Source of the DNA: Mactra quadrangularis
Taxonomy: Eukaryota > Mollusca > Bivalvia > Venerida > Mactridae
NCBI GenBank assembly: GCA_025267735.1
Contig: CM046308.1
Location: forward strand, 39,173,267-39,237,266
DNA length: 64,000 nt
Direction: 5' to 3'
In this document: positions 15,201 through 25,429 of the stretch, in pieces
Layout of the letters: each line of letters begins with the position of its first letter
Numbering within the stretch: the first letter of the stretch is position 1
Made by a program: the position numbers and the translations under genes
The notes under the pieces: model-generated
What the model saw: the letters and a program-made list of their open reading frames with translations, nothing else
The model's database searches: none
Told to the model about the DNA's origin: nothing

Positions 15201-18200
15201 GGGGGGGGTGACCACTTATGAGGGGGTTGGGTCTGGAGGGGTCTGTACATATAAATCAACTTAATGATGCATTCTTTCTGCATTTAAGTCCATGGGAAAT
15301 AAACTGTCATAGATAGATTTAATCAATAAAGCAAAGATAATGTGAATTTATATACTAATTGTTTCATCTTCTTTAAACCTTAATCACAAAACATACACTA
15401 GGTTTTTTTTTCAGTATTTTGAGACGAGACAAGAAGTCTTACTATGTACAGAATATTTAAGAAAATGTTAACCCACTTTATTTGACACTGACTAGAGATA
15501 AGTTGCTACGGTGTTAAAATAAATTTCCTGTTCGGAACTCCAATTTGGTTGATGGATGAAAATGCCTTTTTTGTGAACAAAATCAGAATCATTTGGATAG
15601 TAATTTTTACGAAGAGAAAAAAAAACTATTTTACTTGGGGAATGGGACCCAATATTGACCCTAAAAATGGCATAAAAACACATGGAAAAATATGATAAAT
15701 TTACACCTGTCAAGTTAACTACATGTATTGTTAAATTTTATCTGACTGTCAGTGAGGCATACATTAACCCCAGAAATTAAAATTGATCGTAAGTACAGAA
15801 GTACTGTAGCGAGTATTTAAATCAGTGGGATGAATGAATCGGGCACTGACAGTTATATAATAAAGGATAGTGGGAAGATACCTTGTAAGATTCTAGTTAG
15901 TTTACTATCTCTGTAAGGTACGTGTGATATCTTCTTTGTATCATCGCCAAGGATACTTATAACATTTCCTAGAGCTAATAATCCTTTGTTAATGTTGATA
16001 CCTGAAAAAAAATCATAGAGTTACTGAACAATATAAGTTAATACTTGCAATACGGTATATTGCAATACACAGCTGCAGCAACACGTACCGCAGTACGATT
16101 TTAATGTACCAGTATTTGGCGATTTTTTTTATTTCATTGGAAAATTCTTCCCTTCGCGAAATAAAAGTAGCAAAACGCCAGTTTTTCCATTGTTCATTCA
16201 ATCTAACCTGAAGTTGCCAGAATATAATCGATTGGGACAGTCCTAAATGACCGTAAATACCTAAAGAGGCTAGATTCTATTAGTAGCTGCATATAAGATT
16301 TGCGATTTTTCTGTTAAATACAGCGGAGGAACAACAAATTTAAAAGCCCGCAATATATCGTGGTACATATCGCGATACGATGACAGCGTATAGCAATATA
16401 CCGCAGTACGCTTCTGTCGTATCCTTTCATATCCATAATACTTTCATGGCCTGAAAACTTTAAACTATACAAAATGAGGCCAACAGAGCTAATGACTGAA
16501 AAATAACAAGGTTGGAAAACTATGGTTAAGTTATTGGTCAGTATTTTACAAATGTTACCACAAAGATTTGTGTAGAGTGAATAACGTAGGCATTTTAAAA
16601 GTTTTCAAACATTAACCTAATTTATCATGTCATTTCTAAAGCACAAAAAGTATCAACTAGCCAGACTTAATGAAATAATTTTAAGTAATTTTCACTATAC
16701 CAAATCAAATTTCACTAGTCTAGGGCTTTGGTCTAGTGAGTTGAAGTGATTACTGCGACACTTGGATAATTAACACATATATATTGCATAATAATATATC
16801 TATATGCTGCATGGTCTACTACACAAAATGCCTTTACATGGGTGCAAGATGAAAATTTTGAAAAACCTGAAAACTGTAATTTGAAACCATTTTTCTTCAT
16901 AATTTAATAGCAAAACATTTTCTCTAATTTGTTGTAAAAAACCTGAACTTCAGGCATATGCCTGAAAACTTGCACCATGCCTTTACTGTTCTGTAAGAAG
17001 TTGGACATATGCAACTAAAAGAGTGAAGTATAAGATTACCTTCTTTAAGTCTAGCACCTTCAGCGTGGGTTTTCTTAATCCTCTCAGATCCGGCAAGATC
17101 TACAAGTTGTAACTTAACTTTTCTATAATCAGTTCTAAAATAAAACATATAAATTAGTTAAACAATTGATTTTAAGTTTGGTTATACATGTATGAAAAGT
17201 TAAAATAGAAATGTAATGTGGAAACCACATTTAAGCTGGATTTAAAAACTTTAATGCAAAAATTACAAAGGGAATAACCCATAATAAAGGCAGGTAGAGT
17301 TGTGAATACTTTCATATTCTTTTCATCACATGGTATGTTATAATTGTATGAAGTTTCATAAAGATCTGACAATAAATGGCAGAAATATATGGTAAAGAAA
17401 AACTTTAACGCAATTGTTAACAACACTGGATGCTCTACTGCCAACCTGCCCGTGTTTCATTGAAAAATCCGGCTTAAAAGTCAAAAACATCCCTCTCTTT
17501 GCTTTTGGCTGTTAGGAAGGTCCGAGTTTTTTTTACTGTTGCTGTTCTTGATATGGTTTCAAACATTCATACTCCTGTTTGAAGTCAGCTTTGATATAGA
17601 GGTAACCTAGGCAATACTCATTTACATTTCCAAGGGTGGAATGACAAAATCAATAAAATTTATTGCCCAAGTGTCACTGATGAGATTCAATCATGAGACC
17701 TCTTGATCCCTTAAGTCACATCCTACCACTGGACTACAGTTGAACAACAAATATGACTACTTCCATTAACGATTGTAAGTTGCACAAAATTGAACTACTT
17801 CATGTCAAGCACATTGAGGTGAATGTCATTGTTATACAGGACTCAACATTAAAGGTCCTCCAATTGCCTGTGACTACATAACTTTATGCAAGTTTTTGCC
17901 ACAAGTTGTCTGATTGGGCAACCAGAATAATATACTAATGGACAAAAGTCTTGTTCGGTCTACAAAAACCAGAATATCTTTATGTTTGTTATTGCACACT
18001 CATACATTTGGTATCGTTAGAAAGAGAATGTTATTATGCATTGAATAAAAAAAGAACGATACCAAATGTATGAGTGTGCAATAACAAACAAAAAAGATAT
18101 TATGGTTTTTGTAGACCGGACAAGACTTTTGTCCATTAGAATATCGTCGGTCGGCTGCCAAAACCTCGTATCTCAATTTTTCAAGGTTTTCAGGAGAAGG

Positions 18201-21200
18201 AAAAAACTATTTTATCAAAAAGTTGTATCTCAAAATTATTCAAACTTAAAATAATAATTTTTCGTTTCAAAATGTCGTAACTACCATTTGACACCCATAA
18301 AATTAATGTATTAAAACATTCGTCAAAGATAACTGTTTCCCATGTTTGCAAACAATAAAAATATAATAAATGCATTATTTCTGCTCCTTAATTTAATTAC
18401 TAGTGTAGAATACTTGTCATTATTAGTGGAACAGAAATGACAAACTATTTTCAATCGTTTTAGTCGAAATTATAAGTCATAAGATGCAAATCATACAAGA
18501 TAAGCATACAAAATTCAAGTTAAATGAATAAAGTGGTTGAAATCAAACATATTTTACCTCTTAAAAAGAAGAATCCAACTGCATGATCAATTTTTTATCA
18601 ACAATGGAGTGTTAAGTGTGAGATACGATATTTTGACCGTTGTTCAAAAAACCAATTGGAGTTACGATATTTCATCTAATGACAATATTTTGGGTATTGA
18701 TTGGCTTACAGGTACGACGTTTTGGGACAAGAAGGGAGTCGCTTTGGCATACTTCGTGCAGTCAAAAAGTCATTTTTGCCAAAAATCATAGTTACGACAT
18801 TTTGGCAGCCGACCGACGATATAACCCTTTCTAGTACCATTTTGTATAGGCAACTAAACATTTGGAATGGGCAAGTAAAATTAAAATTTAAAGTTGGTTG
18901 TATTACTTGGCAATCTACTTCAAAAGTTATTTTATTCATTTATACTTGCCCTTGTCTAAAACCAATATTCACCTACCCTTCCAAAAGACCGGAACTGCTC
19001 CATATATCTTATTAATGGAGGAAAATTAACATTATTGTCAAATTTTCATGGAAGTGTATAACCTTCGCGGGTGGGATTTGAACCAAACCCCCTTCAGGAC
19101 ACTAGATTCGAATCCAGGCGCCCTACCAACTGTGCTACAGACCTGGTTATTCAAAAGTTAATGTTGAGCCCAGCTACACATTAAGTTCAAACTTACACAT
19201 CTTCCACATGTTGTTGTTCAATCAGTACAGAGAATATAGCATGTGATCTACTGGATGTATTGTTCATGGCTGTAGCTGCTGTAGTTCTATTGTTACAACC
19301 TTGTTCTAAATATTTCATTGTATCAAATGTGGTTGTAACCTCTACTTCTTTTAAACTTGGAATCTGTAAGTTAAATAAGTAACAAATTAGTTTTGAGCTT
19401 GATTTGTAAAATAAGTGGTAACAACCCCCAGATGGAGTGCAGTTTAAAGCCTGCTTCCATATACATGTTCAGCTGAGTTAACAGTTTTGTATAACCCCTG
19501 CTCATTAAATTTACATCCAGGCAGGTGAACCCTTACAGTACCCATTTACACGGTCACCTGGGTGGAGTGGAACAACAGTTGTCAACTCTAGCTAAATTTG
19601 TGTCCTCATTGCAGTGCCTCTAGTGCCGTAGTGGGGTTCTAACCCTGGACCTCTAGATCTCAACTGGCATCCTTCCACTGGACTGCTGTTCCTGACTGTG
19701 ACCTAACAAATACTTTTTGCTCGCTTACACTCATGATTTTCACCATGATTCATGTATCTCATTTTTTCTGGCCAAAAACATAAAAAAACCCTTTAGTATA
19801 CCTTTATTATACCATTATCTTCTCTTATACTCAAAGTGTCACGTTTATGGTTAACAAACAAATCTTGTAAATCTTCATTAATGATCTACAAAATAAAAAC
19901 AGTAGGTGAAAAACAAGTATTACAATATTTCAAGAGCTGACATCTCAATGGTATGATAAAGATTCTATTCATGCATCTAAAATTAAAAATATGTGTAGCT
20001 TTTTTTCTATCAATTTAAATCAGGAAAAAAAACAAAAACAAATGTATTCAGTAAAATTCATATTTCAGACAATGCACCCATTGGAAATCAATGGATTAAG
20101 GATTAGAAAATTGGTTGTCTAAAAGAATCACTCTGTTTAACTGGATTTTGTCTTTGGGATATTTTGGTAGCTCAAGCTAAAGGTTTGATTGTCCAAATAA
20201 ACTAATGTTTTCCATATAGCAATCTGACGAAGTCTTGCTAACTTTGCAGGCTGTAGTGACTTCAAAGTACAAAAATGTTCTGCTGTGTCAATACTAAAAC
20301 AACAAGTTGTGTCTAAATTCTTATAAACACATATAAATGACTGCCTAGATGATTACTAGGGCAGTCATCAGAAATCGAGATATCGTTGTATCACCGACTC
20401 TTGACAGACGATCTGATATCGATTCACAATTTGGAATATCGATACAATCTAGTATTTCATAAAGCTATAACTATAGGACTTTTTCATATTTCTGAACTTT
20501 CATGTTTCCAGTTAAGTATCAAAAACAAGTAAATACAGTTTGTTTTAGTTTGTTTTGATGTCTGAAACAACTTTTAACATCATGCATAACATCATGAGAG
20601 CATTATATAGTATATATATATATCCTGTAGTTCTAGTGGCTTCTATTACACTCCTTGTCTGACTCGATATATCACCGATACTTGCCTTTTGATAAATCGA
20701 TATAAAATTTTCTATCAATGACAGCCCTATAGATTACAATACCTCTAAGTACGAGAGTTTCACAGTATATTTATATTCTTCTTTCTCGTCAATAGTTGTA
20801 AAAATATCTTGAATTATTCGAGGAATAATTCCCATGCCATCTGGATCCATCTTTAATGAATCTTCATATCCACCTCCCATAGTAAAAGTTTTACCACTCC
20901 CTGTTTGGCCATATGCCAACACAGTCGCATTATAACCTGCAATATAAATAACTAATGAAACAACTGACTAACTCAAGACCTACAAAAATGTATATTGATA
21001 GAAAAATTTTGATTTTAAATAATTGCAAGATACTTTCAAAAATTTTAACAAGACAGGGCTGACGAAATTAATCGTCTGTGCTGTTCTAAAGCAAGTATGG
21101 ACAAGTGGATTTTTCCATAATTTTATTCTATAATGTTCATACGGACAAGAAACTTTTACCAGTTGGCAAGAACAGACAAGTACACATTTTTAAGATTGAG

Positions 21201-21657
21201 CCAGCCCTGACAAGGTGTCTAGATGGCACAAAAGTATTCCAATCAAATAGTTCAAGGGCCTTAACTCTCAAGATTGACTTGTCAAATTCACTTAAGCTGT
21301 CTTGGTTAAAAACATTCATGCAAGGTTTGGTAAAGATTACGTAATACTTGAGTTTGATTTTGACCACACAGTGTTGGCCTGTCTTCAAAGAGTGTTTAAA
21401 CGGTGATGTTAAATATATGTTCAATATACTGTACCTTTAAAAATATGCCTGACTAGAGGTTTTACAGCATCATCATATACATTTATTTGAGGATCAGTAG
21501 GTCTAAACACATAATCGTAAGTAAAACTTTTGTCCTTGCCGAGCACTATCTGTGGCTCATAAGGAATAAAATTTGTACAAATCTGGCAACCTTCATCTAT
21601 CTCTTTTTGAATGAGAGGTCTTACTCTGACAGCGACTTTAACTGGTAAAACAGACAT
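204..21657 (-). CDS. KIF4: Kinesin-4 motor protein KIF4 (chromokinesin), 16 exons, 3' end beyond window
   Basis: Plus-end microtubule motor of the kinesin-4 family, known to act on mitotic chromosomes and the central spindle. Coding exons in transcript order: 21435-21657 (ATG at 21657; an acceptor AG lies just upstream, so a 5' UTR intron is likely), 20743-20936, 19802-19885, 19197-19363, 17040-17134, 15882-16001, 14811-15039, 12195-12291, 10941-11080, 9289-9397, 4617-4673, 3139-3339, 2053-2156, 1292-1436, 679-789, 204-287. All junctions are GT-AG and phase-compatible, giving 720 residues. Motor motifs: P-loop GQTGSGKT at 84-91, switch I NNTSSRSH at 200-207, switch II DLAGSER at 235-241, and the end of the motor [12 protein letters not shown] at 325-336. 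Coiled coil follows; segments such as [13 protein letters not shown] and [10 protein letters not shown] resemble KIF4 rather than KIF21, KIF7 or KIF27. Human KIF4A is about 1230 aa, so roughly 40% (including the Cys-rich tail) should lie left of base 1. Exon 3 reads SYLEIINED where kinesins usually have a Tyr (VYNEE). Confidence 0.95.
385..560 (+). repeat. Dispersed repeat with AGGGCTGTCACAATATACCG end, KIF4 intron
   Basis: About 175 bp shared with 16040-16212 (CATTGGAAAATTC, CGAAATAAAAGTAGCAAAAC, CAGTTTTTCCATTG). The AGGGCTGTC start resembles hAT ends, but the other end is not identifiable. Confidence 0.5.
845..920 (-). repeat. Non-LTR 3' tail fragment in KIF4 intron
   Basis: The minus strand matches the 3' UTR of the element at 5700-6075 (CGATATGACCTTTTTGTGTT, then GGTGCACC and an AAACAAAC tail). 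Highly 5'-truncated. Confidence 0.55.
2815..3110 (-). mobile_element. SINE family A, complete, in KIF4 intron 12
   Basis: Full tRNA-like head and body. Flanked by a perfect 9-bp target duplication ACCTCTTAC (2806-2814 and 3111-3119). Its head end lies only about 20 bp inside the intron from the donor of exon 3139-3339, and the exon frame reads on into it. Confidence 0.85.
3976..4309. mobile_element. Candidate inverted-repeat element CAGTCCCATAAA (334 bp)
   Basis: CAGTCCCATAAA at the left is the inverse of TTTATGGGACTG at the right. The interior is more GC-rich than its surroundings and has CGTACGG palindromic words. No clear target duplication, so the boundary is provisional. Confidence 0.5.
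4758..4965 (-). mobile_element. SINE family B body, head missing
   Basis: Matches the body of the copy at 11498-11812 (AACGCCGTAGCAACACATTA, GTCAGTGACTGACAACTGCC, GGGAGAATGGCCGTAGAAA), but the tRNA-like head is absent. Confidence 0.7.
5700..6075 (+). pseudogene. 3' fragment of a Jockey-like non-LTR retrotransposon (ORF2 C-terminus)
   Basis: The 90-codon frame at 5720-5992 contains [20 protein letters not shown], then [17 protein letters not shown] and LKELFESV, the C-terminal region downstream of reverse transcriptase typical of Jockey/CR1-group elements in invertebrates. It is 5'-truncated, and is followed by a short 3' UTR ending in repeated AAAACCAAA units. Confidence 0.75.
6076..6215 (+). 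repeat. Second, partial 3' end of the same non-LTR family
   Basis: Repeats the tail of the preceding fragment (TTGACAGAAATAAATGTTTA..., ATATGACCTTTTTG, AAATCAATCAATAAATCAATC) with divergence; probably a separate 5'-truncated insertion or a tail duplication. Confidence 0.5.
7199..7421. repeat. (AACC)n microsatellite, about 223 bp
   Basis: About 55 tetranucleotide units with one variant (CAACAAACC at 7232). The long Trp-Leu-Val-Gly and Pro-Thr-Asn-Gln frames over it are artefacts. Confidence 0.95.
7470..7575 (-). mobile_element. SINE family B tRNA-like head
   Basis: Minus strand has the A-box-like TAGCTCAGTTGGTAGCACGC and B-box-like GGGTTCGATTCACGG followed by TGGAGCTTGGTCATGAAAT. The body is cut where a CCCCCG hairpin (7438-7467) and the AACC array begin. 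Confidence 0.7.
7799..8213. mobile_element. Inverted-repeat element CAGTCTGC (415 bp)
   Basis: Ends CAGTCTGC and GCAGACTG with flanking ACCTTG on both sides (7793-7798 and 8214-8219), i.e. a 6-bp target duplication. Interior has repeated GACTATAGTCC/GGACTATA palindromes. No ORF. Confidence 0.65.
9416..9700 (-). mobile_element. Dispersed inverted-repeat element, copy A
   Basis: A 160-bp near-palindrome (CATCAACTTTGGTGTAAGATC ends) plus a TGACGTCA-rich tail; the minus strand aligns with 29300-29622. Partly overlaps the upstream flank of KIF4 exon 10. Confidence 0.55.
9864..10281. mobile_element. hAT-like MITE, family 1, copy A (418 bp)
   Basis: Ends AAGGCTGTAG and GCAGCCCTAC; perfect 8-bp target duplication TTACAAAT (9856-9863 and 10282-10289). 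Related to 49083-49509. No coding capacity. Lies in KIF4 intron 9. Confidence 0.8.
11498..11812 (-). mobile_element. SINE family B, near complete, KIF4 intron 8
   Basis: tRNA-like head (TAGCTCAGTAGGTAGCACGC), conserved linker TTTTGTGGAGCTTGGTCATC, body with GTCAGTCACTGACAAAAGTA and 3' end TGTTGCTTCGGCGTAAAAC with an AAACAAACAAAC tail. Confidence 0.8.
11850..12064. mobile_element. Tourist-like (PIF/Harbinger) MITE, copy A (215 bp)
   Basis: Inverted ends GGCCACAACAAGTTGATCAT with about 38 bp of nearly perfect complementarity; 3-bp target duplication TAA on both sides (11847-11849, 12065-12067). In KIF4 intron 8. Confidence 0.8.
12833..13109 (-). mobile_element. SINE family A in KIF4 intron 7
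   Basis: tRNA-like head ending ACTGCGCTATCGACCCGGG, body and 3' part (TTAACACCATGTCAACACAA on the plus strand) as in the other copies; moderately diverged. Confidence 0.8.
13232..14697. mobile_element. Non-autonomous element with GGACCCTTCCCAAT subterminal repeats (1466 bp)
   Basis: Short ends CAGCG/CGCTG and a 5-bp duplication TAAAT (13227-13231, 14698-14702). Near the left end there are four GGACCCTTCCCAAT-like motifs about 24 bp apart; at the right end three similar TTCCCAAT motifs occur in the same orientation. No coding sequence seen. Lies in KIF4 intron 7. Confidence 0.6.
15733..15858. mobile_element. Short inverted-repeat element (CTGTCAGTG type), copy A
   Basis: About 126 bp with inverted ends around AAATTTTATCTGACTGTCAG and CACTGACAG; shares GTATTTAAATCAGTGGG with the copy at 40321-40449. 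Confidence 0.55.
16040..16212 (+). repeat. Dispersed repeat related to 385-560
   Basis: Same body as the repeat near the window start, diverged; a possible right end GGGACAGTCCT lies at 16230-16240. Confidence 0.5.
17938..18136. mobile_element. Long-hairpin MITE, TA target (199 bp)
   Basis: Two arms of about 81 bp (17938-18018 and 18055-18136) are nearly perfect inverted repeats starting ATGGACAAAAGTCTTGT; the loop is about 36 bp. TA flanks both ends, as for Tc1/mariner-type insertions. In KIF4 intron 4. Confidence 0.75.
18144..18819. mobile_element. MITE with TCGTCGGTCGGCTGCC ends (676 bp)
   Basis: Inverted ends TCGTCGGTCGGCTGCCAAAA at both sides, TA flanks (18142-18143, 18820-18821). Internal words of the type GTTACGACATTTTG recur at least five times. 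It starts 7 bp after the previous hairpin MITE ends. Confidence 0.7.
18945..19146 (-). mobile_element. SINE family A, 3'-truncated, in KIF4 intron 4
   Basis: Head and central body present (GAGGAAAATTAACATTATTG, ACTGTGCTACAGACCTGG); the 3' portion beyond the CCAATATTCACCTACCC block is missing. Confidence 0.75.
20357..20729. mobile_element. hAT-like MITE at splice donor of KIF4 exon 2 (373 bp)
   Basis: Ends TAGGGCAGTC and GACAGCCCTA; 8-bp flanks ATGATTAC (20349-20356) and TAGATTAC (20730-20737), 6 of 8 matching. The right flank ends 3 bp from the intron 2 donor GT (20741-20742). Confidence 0.75.
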
Positions 21658-21658
21658 C

Positions 21659-23230
21659 CTGAAATCAATAAGAGACATTACATTATTTTTAGTGACAGGG
21701 CTTTCAGGGGGGTTTGGGAAAAATGCCCCTGGCCAAATTTGGAATTCTTAACACTGTAAATAGCCTGCTTTAGGAAAAAAATATCGACAAATCAACCCAA
21801 TTGGGAAATTTCATCATTAAGTTTTCTGCATTTAAACCTTTATATGTCTTGCTTTAGTGTCTTTGAAAGTGTTGCAGTGCTCTTAAAGAGTTTGTTCTTA
21901 CAGTAACAGTTCAGTGATGGGTTTATCAATAATTAATATCACCCATAAGAAACTTGCATCTAAAGTTTGTTGTATTATCCATCGAGGGACAATACTACTT
22001 AATTGCTAGAAGCTGTCATTGCCAGGTTAACTTAGTAAAATCAATGTAAACATACTTGGTCAAAAATGCCGTATCCGAAAATGATTCAACTTTTTTAAAC
22101 TCGAACCTCACACAAACATACCTTAATTTTCAACCAAAAAGACGTTGATTCAAACAAGCCGTTGTCTTGACTTATGATAATCCGATTTCAAAGAAAATGC
22201 AGTTTTTTAAATTATCTATTACATTGTTTTGTTTCGATTACCGAATTAAATCGAAGTTAAATTTCGGCGGTACGGATGGACCAATCGGTGACAGGAAAAA
22301 AATCACCTCAAAGGATCAGTAATTAACAGCAAGAAACTCGGTTGCTCGTCTGACCGGCCTTGTGCGAGTCACCATTTTCACGCTTATAATCATTTACAGA
22401 TAATTACAAAATTATGCACCAATAGTTGTTTATTCATTTTTATCGAATATTTTTTCGCTCTGATATTTTTCACATATTTCAACCTACGAACTTACGCATG
22501 ATATTTATTGCAAAATGGGTGTGTATATAGGCCTACATTAGTTGAGATTGCCATAACATAAATAATTTTTAGTGTGCTTCCCTCAATCGAAGAAATTATT
22601 TCGAAAAAATCAAATAAGAATTTTACAAACAACGGTAAGTTGCACTTTTCATACACGTATGTTCTTCAAATTTGATGTACTTCGAATTAAAAAAAATGCA
22701 CCAGTTTTCCAGCAGCTGAATGAACTATGAATTTAATGATTAAGGCGCCCATGGAGCTCGTGCATATATTTTCGGATATTGATTTAAGAAAGATCAATTC
22801 AATCTCAGTTGTGGATTTGAAGTGGGTTAACTGTACTTCTTGAAGCTTAAAGTCAGTGCCAGGAAAGTAAGACTGACGTCAGGGAAGAAAAAAGATATTT
22901 AAAACGAGGGCCATTGAAAATAACTACATCAAGGTCGTCCCGTAAGTTATATATATGGACGTTCATACTGTTTTATTATCCCCAAAGTTACAAGTTAGAG
23001 CACTTTATTATAAGACTAAGCTCGCCTGCCATAATTTTACAGTGTTTAATTAAGCCCACTAAGATAAATCATGTTGCTTTTTGCCACAAGGGGGAGATTG
23101 ACCTAAAATTCCTTTGCATCATCCATAACATACTACATAGAGGCAATTACTGCTATAATAAGCTTCTCGTCTTAGTATAACGATAACGCAATTATAAGTA
23201 CCTTGAAAAGGGCATTACTCTAATGACAGT
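21659..23230. other. KIF4 upstream region, no gene recognised
   Basis: Should contain the KIF4 5' UTR exon and promoter, but I cannot place them. No coding signal on either strand. Confidence 0.4.
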
Positions 23231-23316
23231 CATTCTCGTATCCCGAGTCAAGTAGGATTCTGGATACTAGAGATCGAGATTAGAGAGAATCTTGATAACC
23301 TCGGGGTACGAGAATG
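23231..23316. mobile_element. Palindromic mini-element CATTCTCGTA (86 bp)
   Basis: Ends CATTCTCGTATCCCGAG and CTCGGGGTACGAGAATG; flanks ATGACAGT and ATGGAAGT (6 of 8). Same family as 25200-25279. Confidence 0.65.
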
Positions 23317-23861
23317 ATGGAAGTGGGCTCGTTCTTTGTAGAATATTTTAGCAGAAATATTAAGATAAAGAACATTTACAAAGCTGATAATCCAGAAGAA
23401 CCAGATAAATATGTAATTGCCTTCACCCCTGATGGAAACAACTAGCCACAAAGAGAATTTTGTTGATCTCTGAAGGAGAGCTCACAATATTGAATTACCA
23501 AATGTACCAGTACCTAGGCTTCATGATAGGCCTATTAAAATTAAAAACAGAAAACAAATTACAAGTACGGCGCGATTTGCAGACTCTTAAGGCTGCATAC
23601 GTACTTAGCTTCTACCAAAATATTGTCATCCCTTTTATGATAATTTTATGATGATAAAACGATGATGATATAATATTGTAAATAAATCTTCGAGAGGAAA
23701 CTGATTTGATACATATACTATCATGTGCACTAGCTCATTCTTCATGATATTTATTTGACAGCATTATACATACTCACAAAATTGTGACTGCATATCTTAC
23801 CCACCTGAGGTCAATTTCTTTATGAATAAATATAACTCATAACTCTTAGTTGGATTCTGGA

Positions 23862-24142
23862 ATATTTTGGTGGGGTATAATGCTTTAGGAACACATTGCA
23901 ATGGTCATACTAAGTACTGCGGTCAGACAAGTTACCTACCGTACATGGAAAGGCTAAATATCTGTTAATCAGTTACTGGGTGCATAGGCTTTCGTCAGTA
24001 ACTGACAACTACTCAACGTGATTCAGATCGGAGGAAAAATGATCACAGAAATTATTTCATGACCAAGCTCCACGAAAGTGTACCCCGCCTGGGAATCGAA
24101 CCTACGACCCCTCGATCACTAGACCTGTGTCTAGTTACCTAG
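23862..24142 (-). mobile_element. SINE family B, intergenic
   Basis: Diverged copy with the same head, linker (CATGACCAAGCTCCACGAAA on plus) and body; lies between KIF4 and ING. Confidence 0.7.
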
Positions 24143-24170
24143 AGTAATCATCTTACAACATTTAGAAATG

Positions 24171-24385
24171 CCAGTCCGGTAGCAAAAACATTATTTAATT
24201 CTTCTTATATTGCATTTAATGTTTTGACAACACTAAACTATTTATTCTTAACTATTTATCTAGCTATTTCATCATTAAAATATCGCCAGTCCGGTAGTGT
24301 TAAGATTTTATAATGAGATATTAAGGCCAGTCCGGTAGTGCAAAGGGAGAGTAATCTCTCCTTCGCTGATAATGTCAGTCCGGTG
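24171..24385. repeat. Four dispersed direct repeats CCAGTCCGGTAG
   Basis: The word (G)CCAGTCCGGTAG or a close variant occurs at about 24171, 24291, 24327 and 24377, separated by unrelated AT-rich DNA; a small GGAGAG-TAAT-CTCTCC hairpin lies between the last two. Confidence 0.6.
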
Positions 24386-24534
24386 TAGAAAAGTTGATGA
24401 ATGTGTTATTATAACTAAGTATTTATTACCAAGTTCTATCCTTAGATGAGTGATGTATATTACATAAAAATAACAAAAAATAATGTATCCCACGTACTTT
24501 CCACGGCGATAAATGTATTGATACTGTGAATAAG

Positions 24535-24740
24535 CAATAAGTACGGTGGCATAGAGGTGACATGGAGATATATTTAATTTTTTACGTGGCCACGTAAAAG
24601 CTTTACGTGGCCACGCAGTAGCTATTACGTGCGCACGCAATAACGTTTACTGTCGAAATTGGCGGCCATTTTCGACAACTCTCATTGGTCAATTATTACG
24701 TGCGCACGTAAAGCTATTGCGTGGCTACGTAAAGCTAAAT
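24535..24740. repeat. Palindrome-rich ACGTGGCCACGT repeat, locus 1
   Basis: About 21-22 bp units centred on the palindromes ACGTGGCCACGT and ACGTGCGCACGT joined by AAAGCTTT or AATAGC-like spacers. The left 110 bp match 25430-25550 almost base for base. Confidence 0.75.
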
Positions 24741-25157
24741 CCGTTGTGTACCTGTGTGACTCAAAGATGATTAGACTTCTCTCACCGAGAAAATTATCTA
24801 ATAAATAATTTCAAGAGCGTATTTCATTCACAACTAAAATATATATACATTTTGAACGAAATGCGCTGAATTATTTATTGGAAGACTCAACTAAAAAACA
24901 ATCAACCGTTATCTTAAAATGTAAAATATCTAAGTTAAAACTTATGTTTAGTATTCATTTCTAAAAGTTGTGAAAAATTGAATTAAGAAATTGCGTTTTA
25001 GGGTAAGTATTGTAAACTATCACATTTTATTTGAAACCTCAGCACTGATGGCTAGCTTAGAAGTTCCAAGTCAATCATCAGTATATCGTTTTGTACACAA
25101 ACCAAACGGTCTTCACCCTCTATAAATAGAATGCCAATATACGTCTTCTTCTTTTCT

Positions 25158-25300
25158 TTTTTTAACGTCGTATTCAACACATAGAGGTCATATATACGAC
25201 ATTCTTGTACCCATGCAGAGTCTAGTAAGATTCTCAATACTTATATTGAGAATCCTACTAGACTCTGGGTACGAGAATGATATACGACGGCCAATATACG
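25158..25300 (-). repeat. SINE family C fragment split by a palindromic MITE
   Basis: TTTAACGTCGTATTCAACAC and CATATATACGAC match the 3' end of SINE C; the match resumes with ACGACGGCC after an 80-bp palindrome (25200-25279). Confidence 0.6.
25200..25279. mobile_element. Palindromic mini-element CATTCTTGTACCC (80 bp)
   Basis: Almost entirely one hairpin: arms of about 37 bp match except for 2 substitutions and a 4-bp insertion. A perfect 8-bp duplication ATATACGA flanks it (25192-25199, 25280-25287), and it splits a SINE C fragment. Confidence 0.75.
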
Positions 25301-25429
25301 TCTTCACCTTTGTTTGTAGTGTTGTTATATAATTCAATAAACAAAGTTTTAAATCATTTTTAACCATTTTATTATGTATATACCCATATAGATATAATAA
25401 TAAATTATATATCACCGCTGACTGATCTC

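Noticed and set aside
22914..23180. 88-codon frame upstream of KIF4
   Set aside because: No motif; not supported as an exon on either strand.
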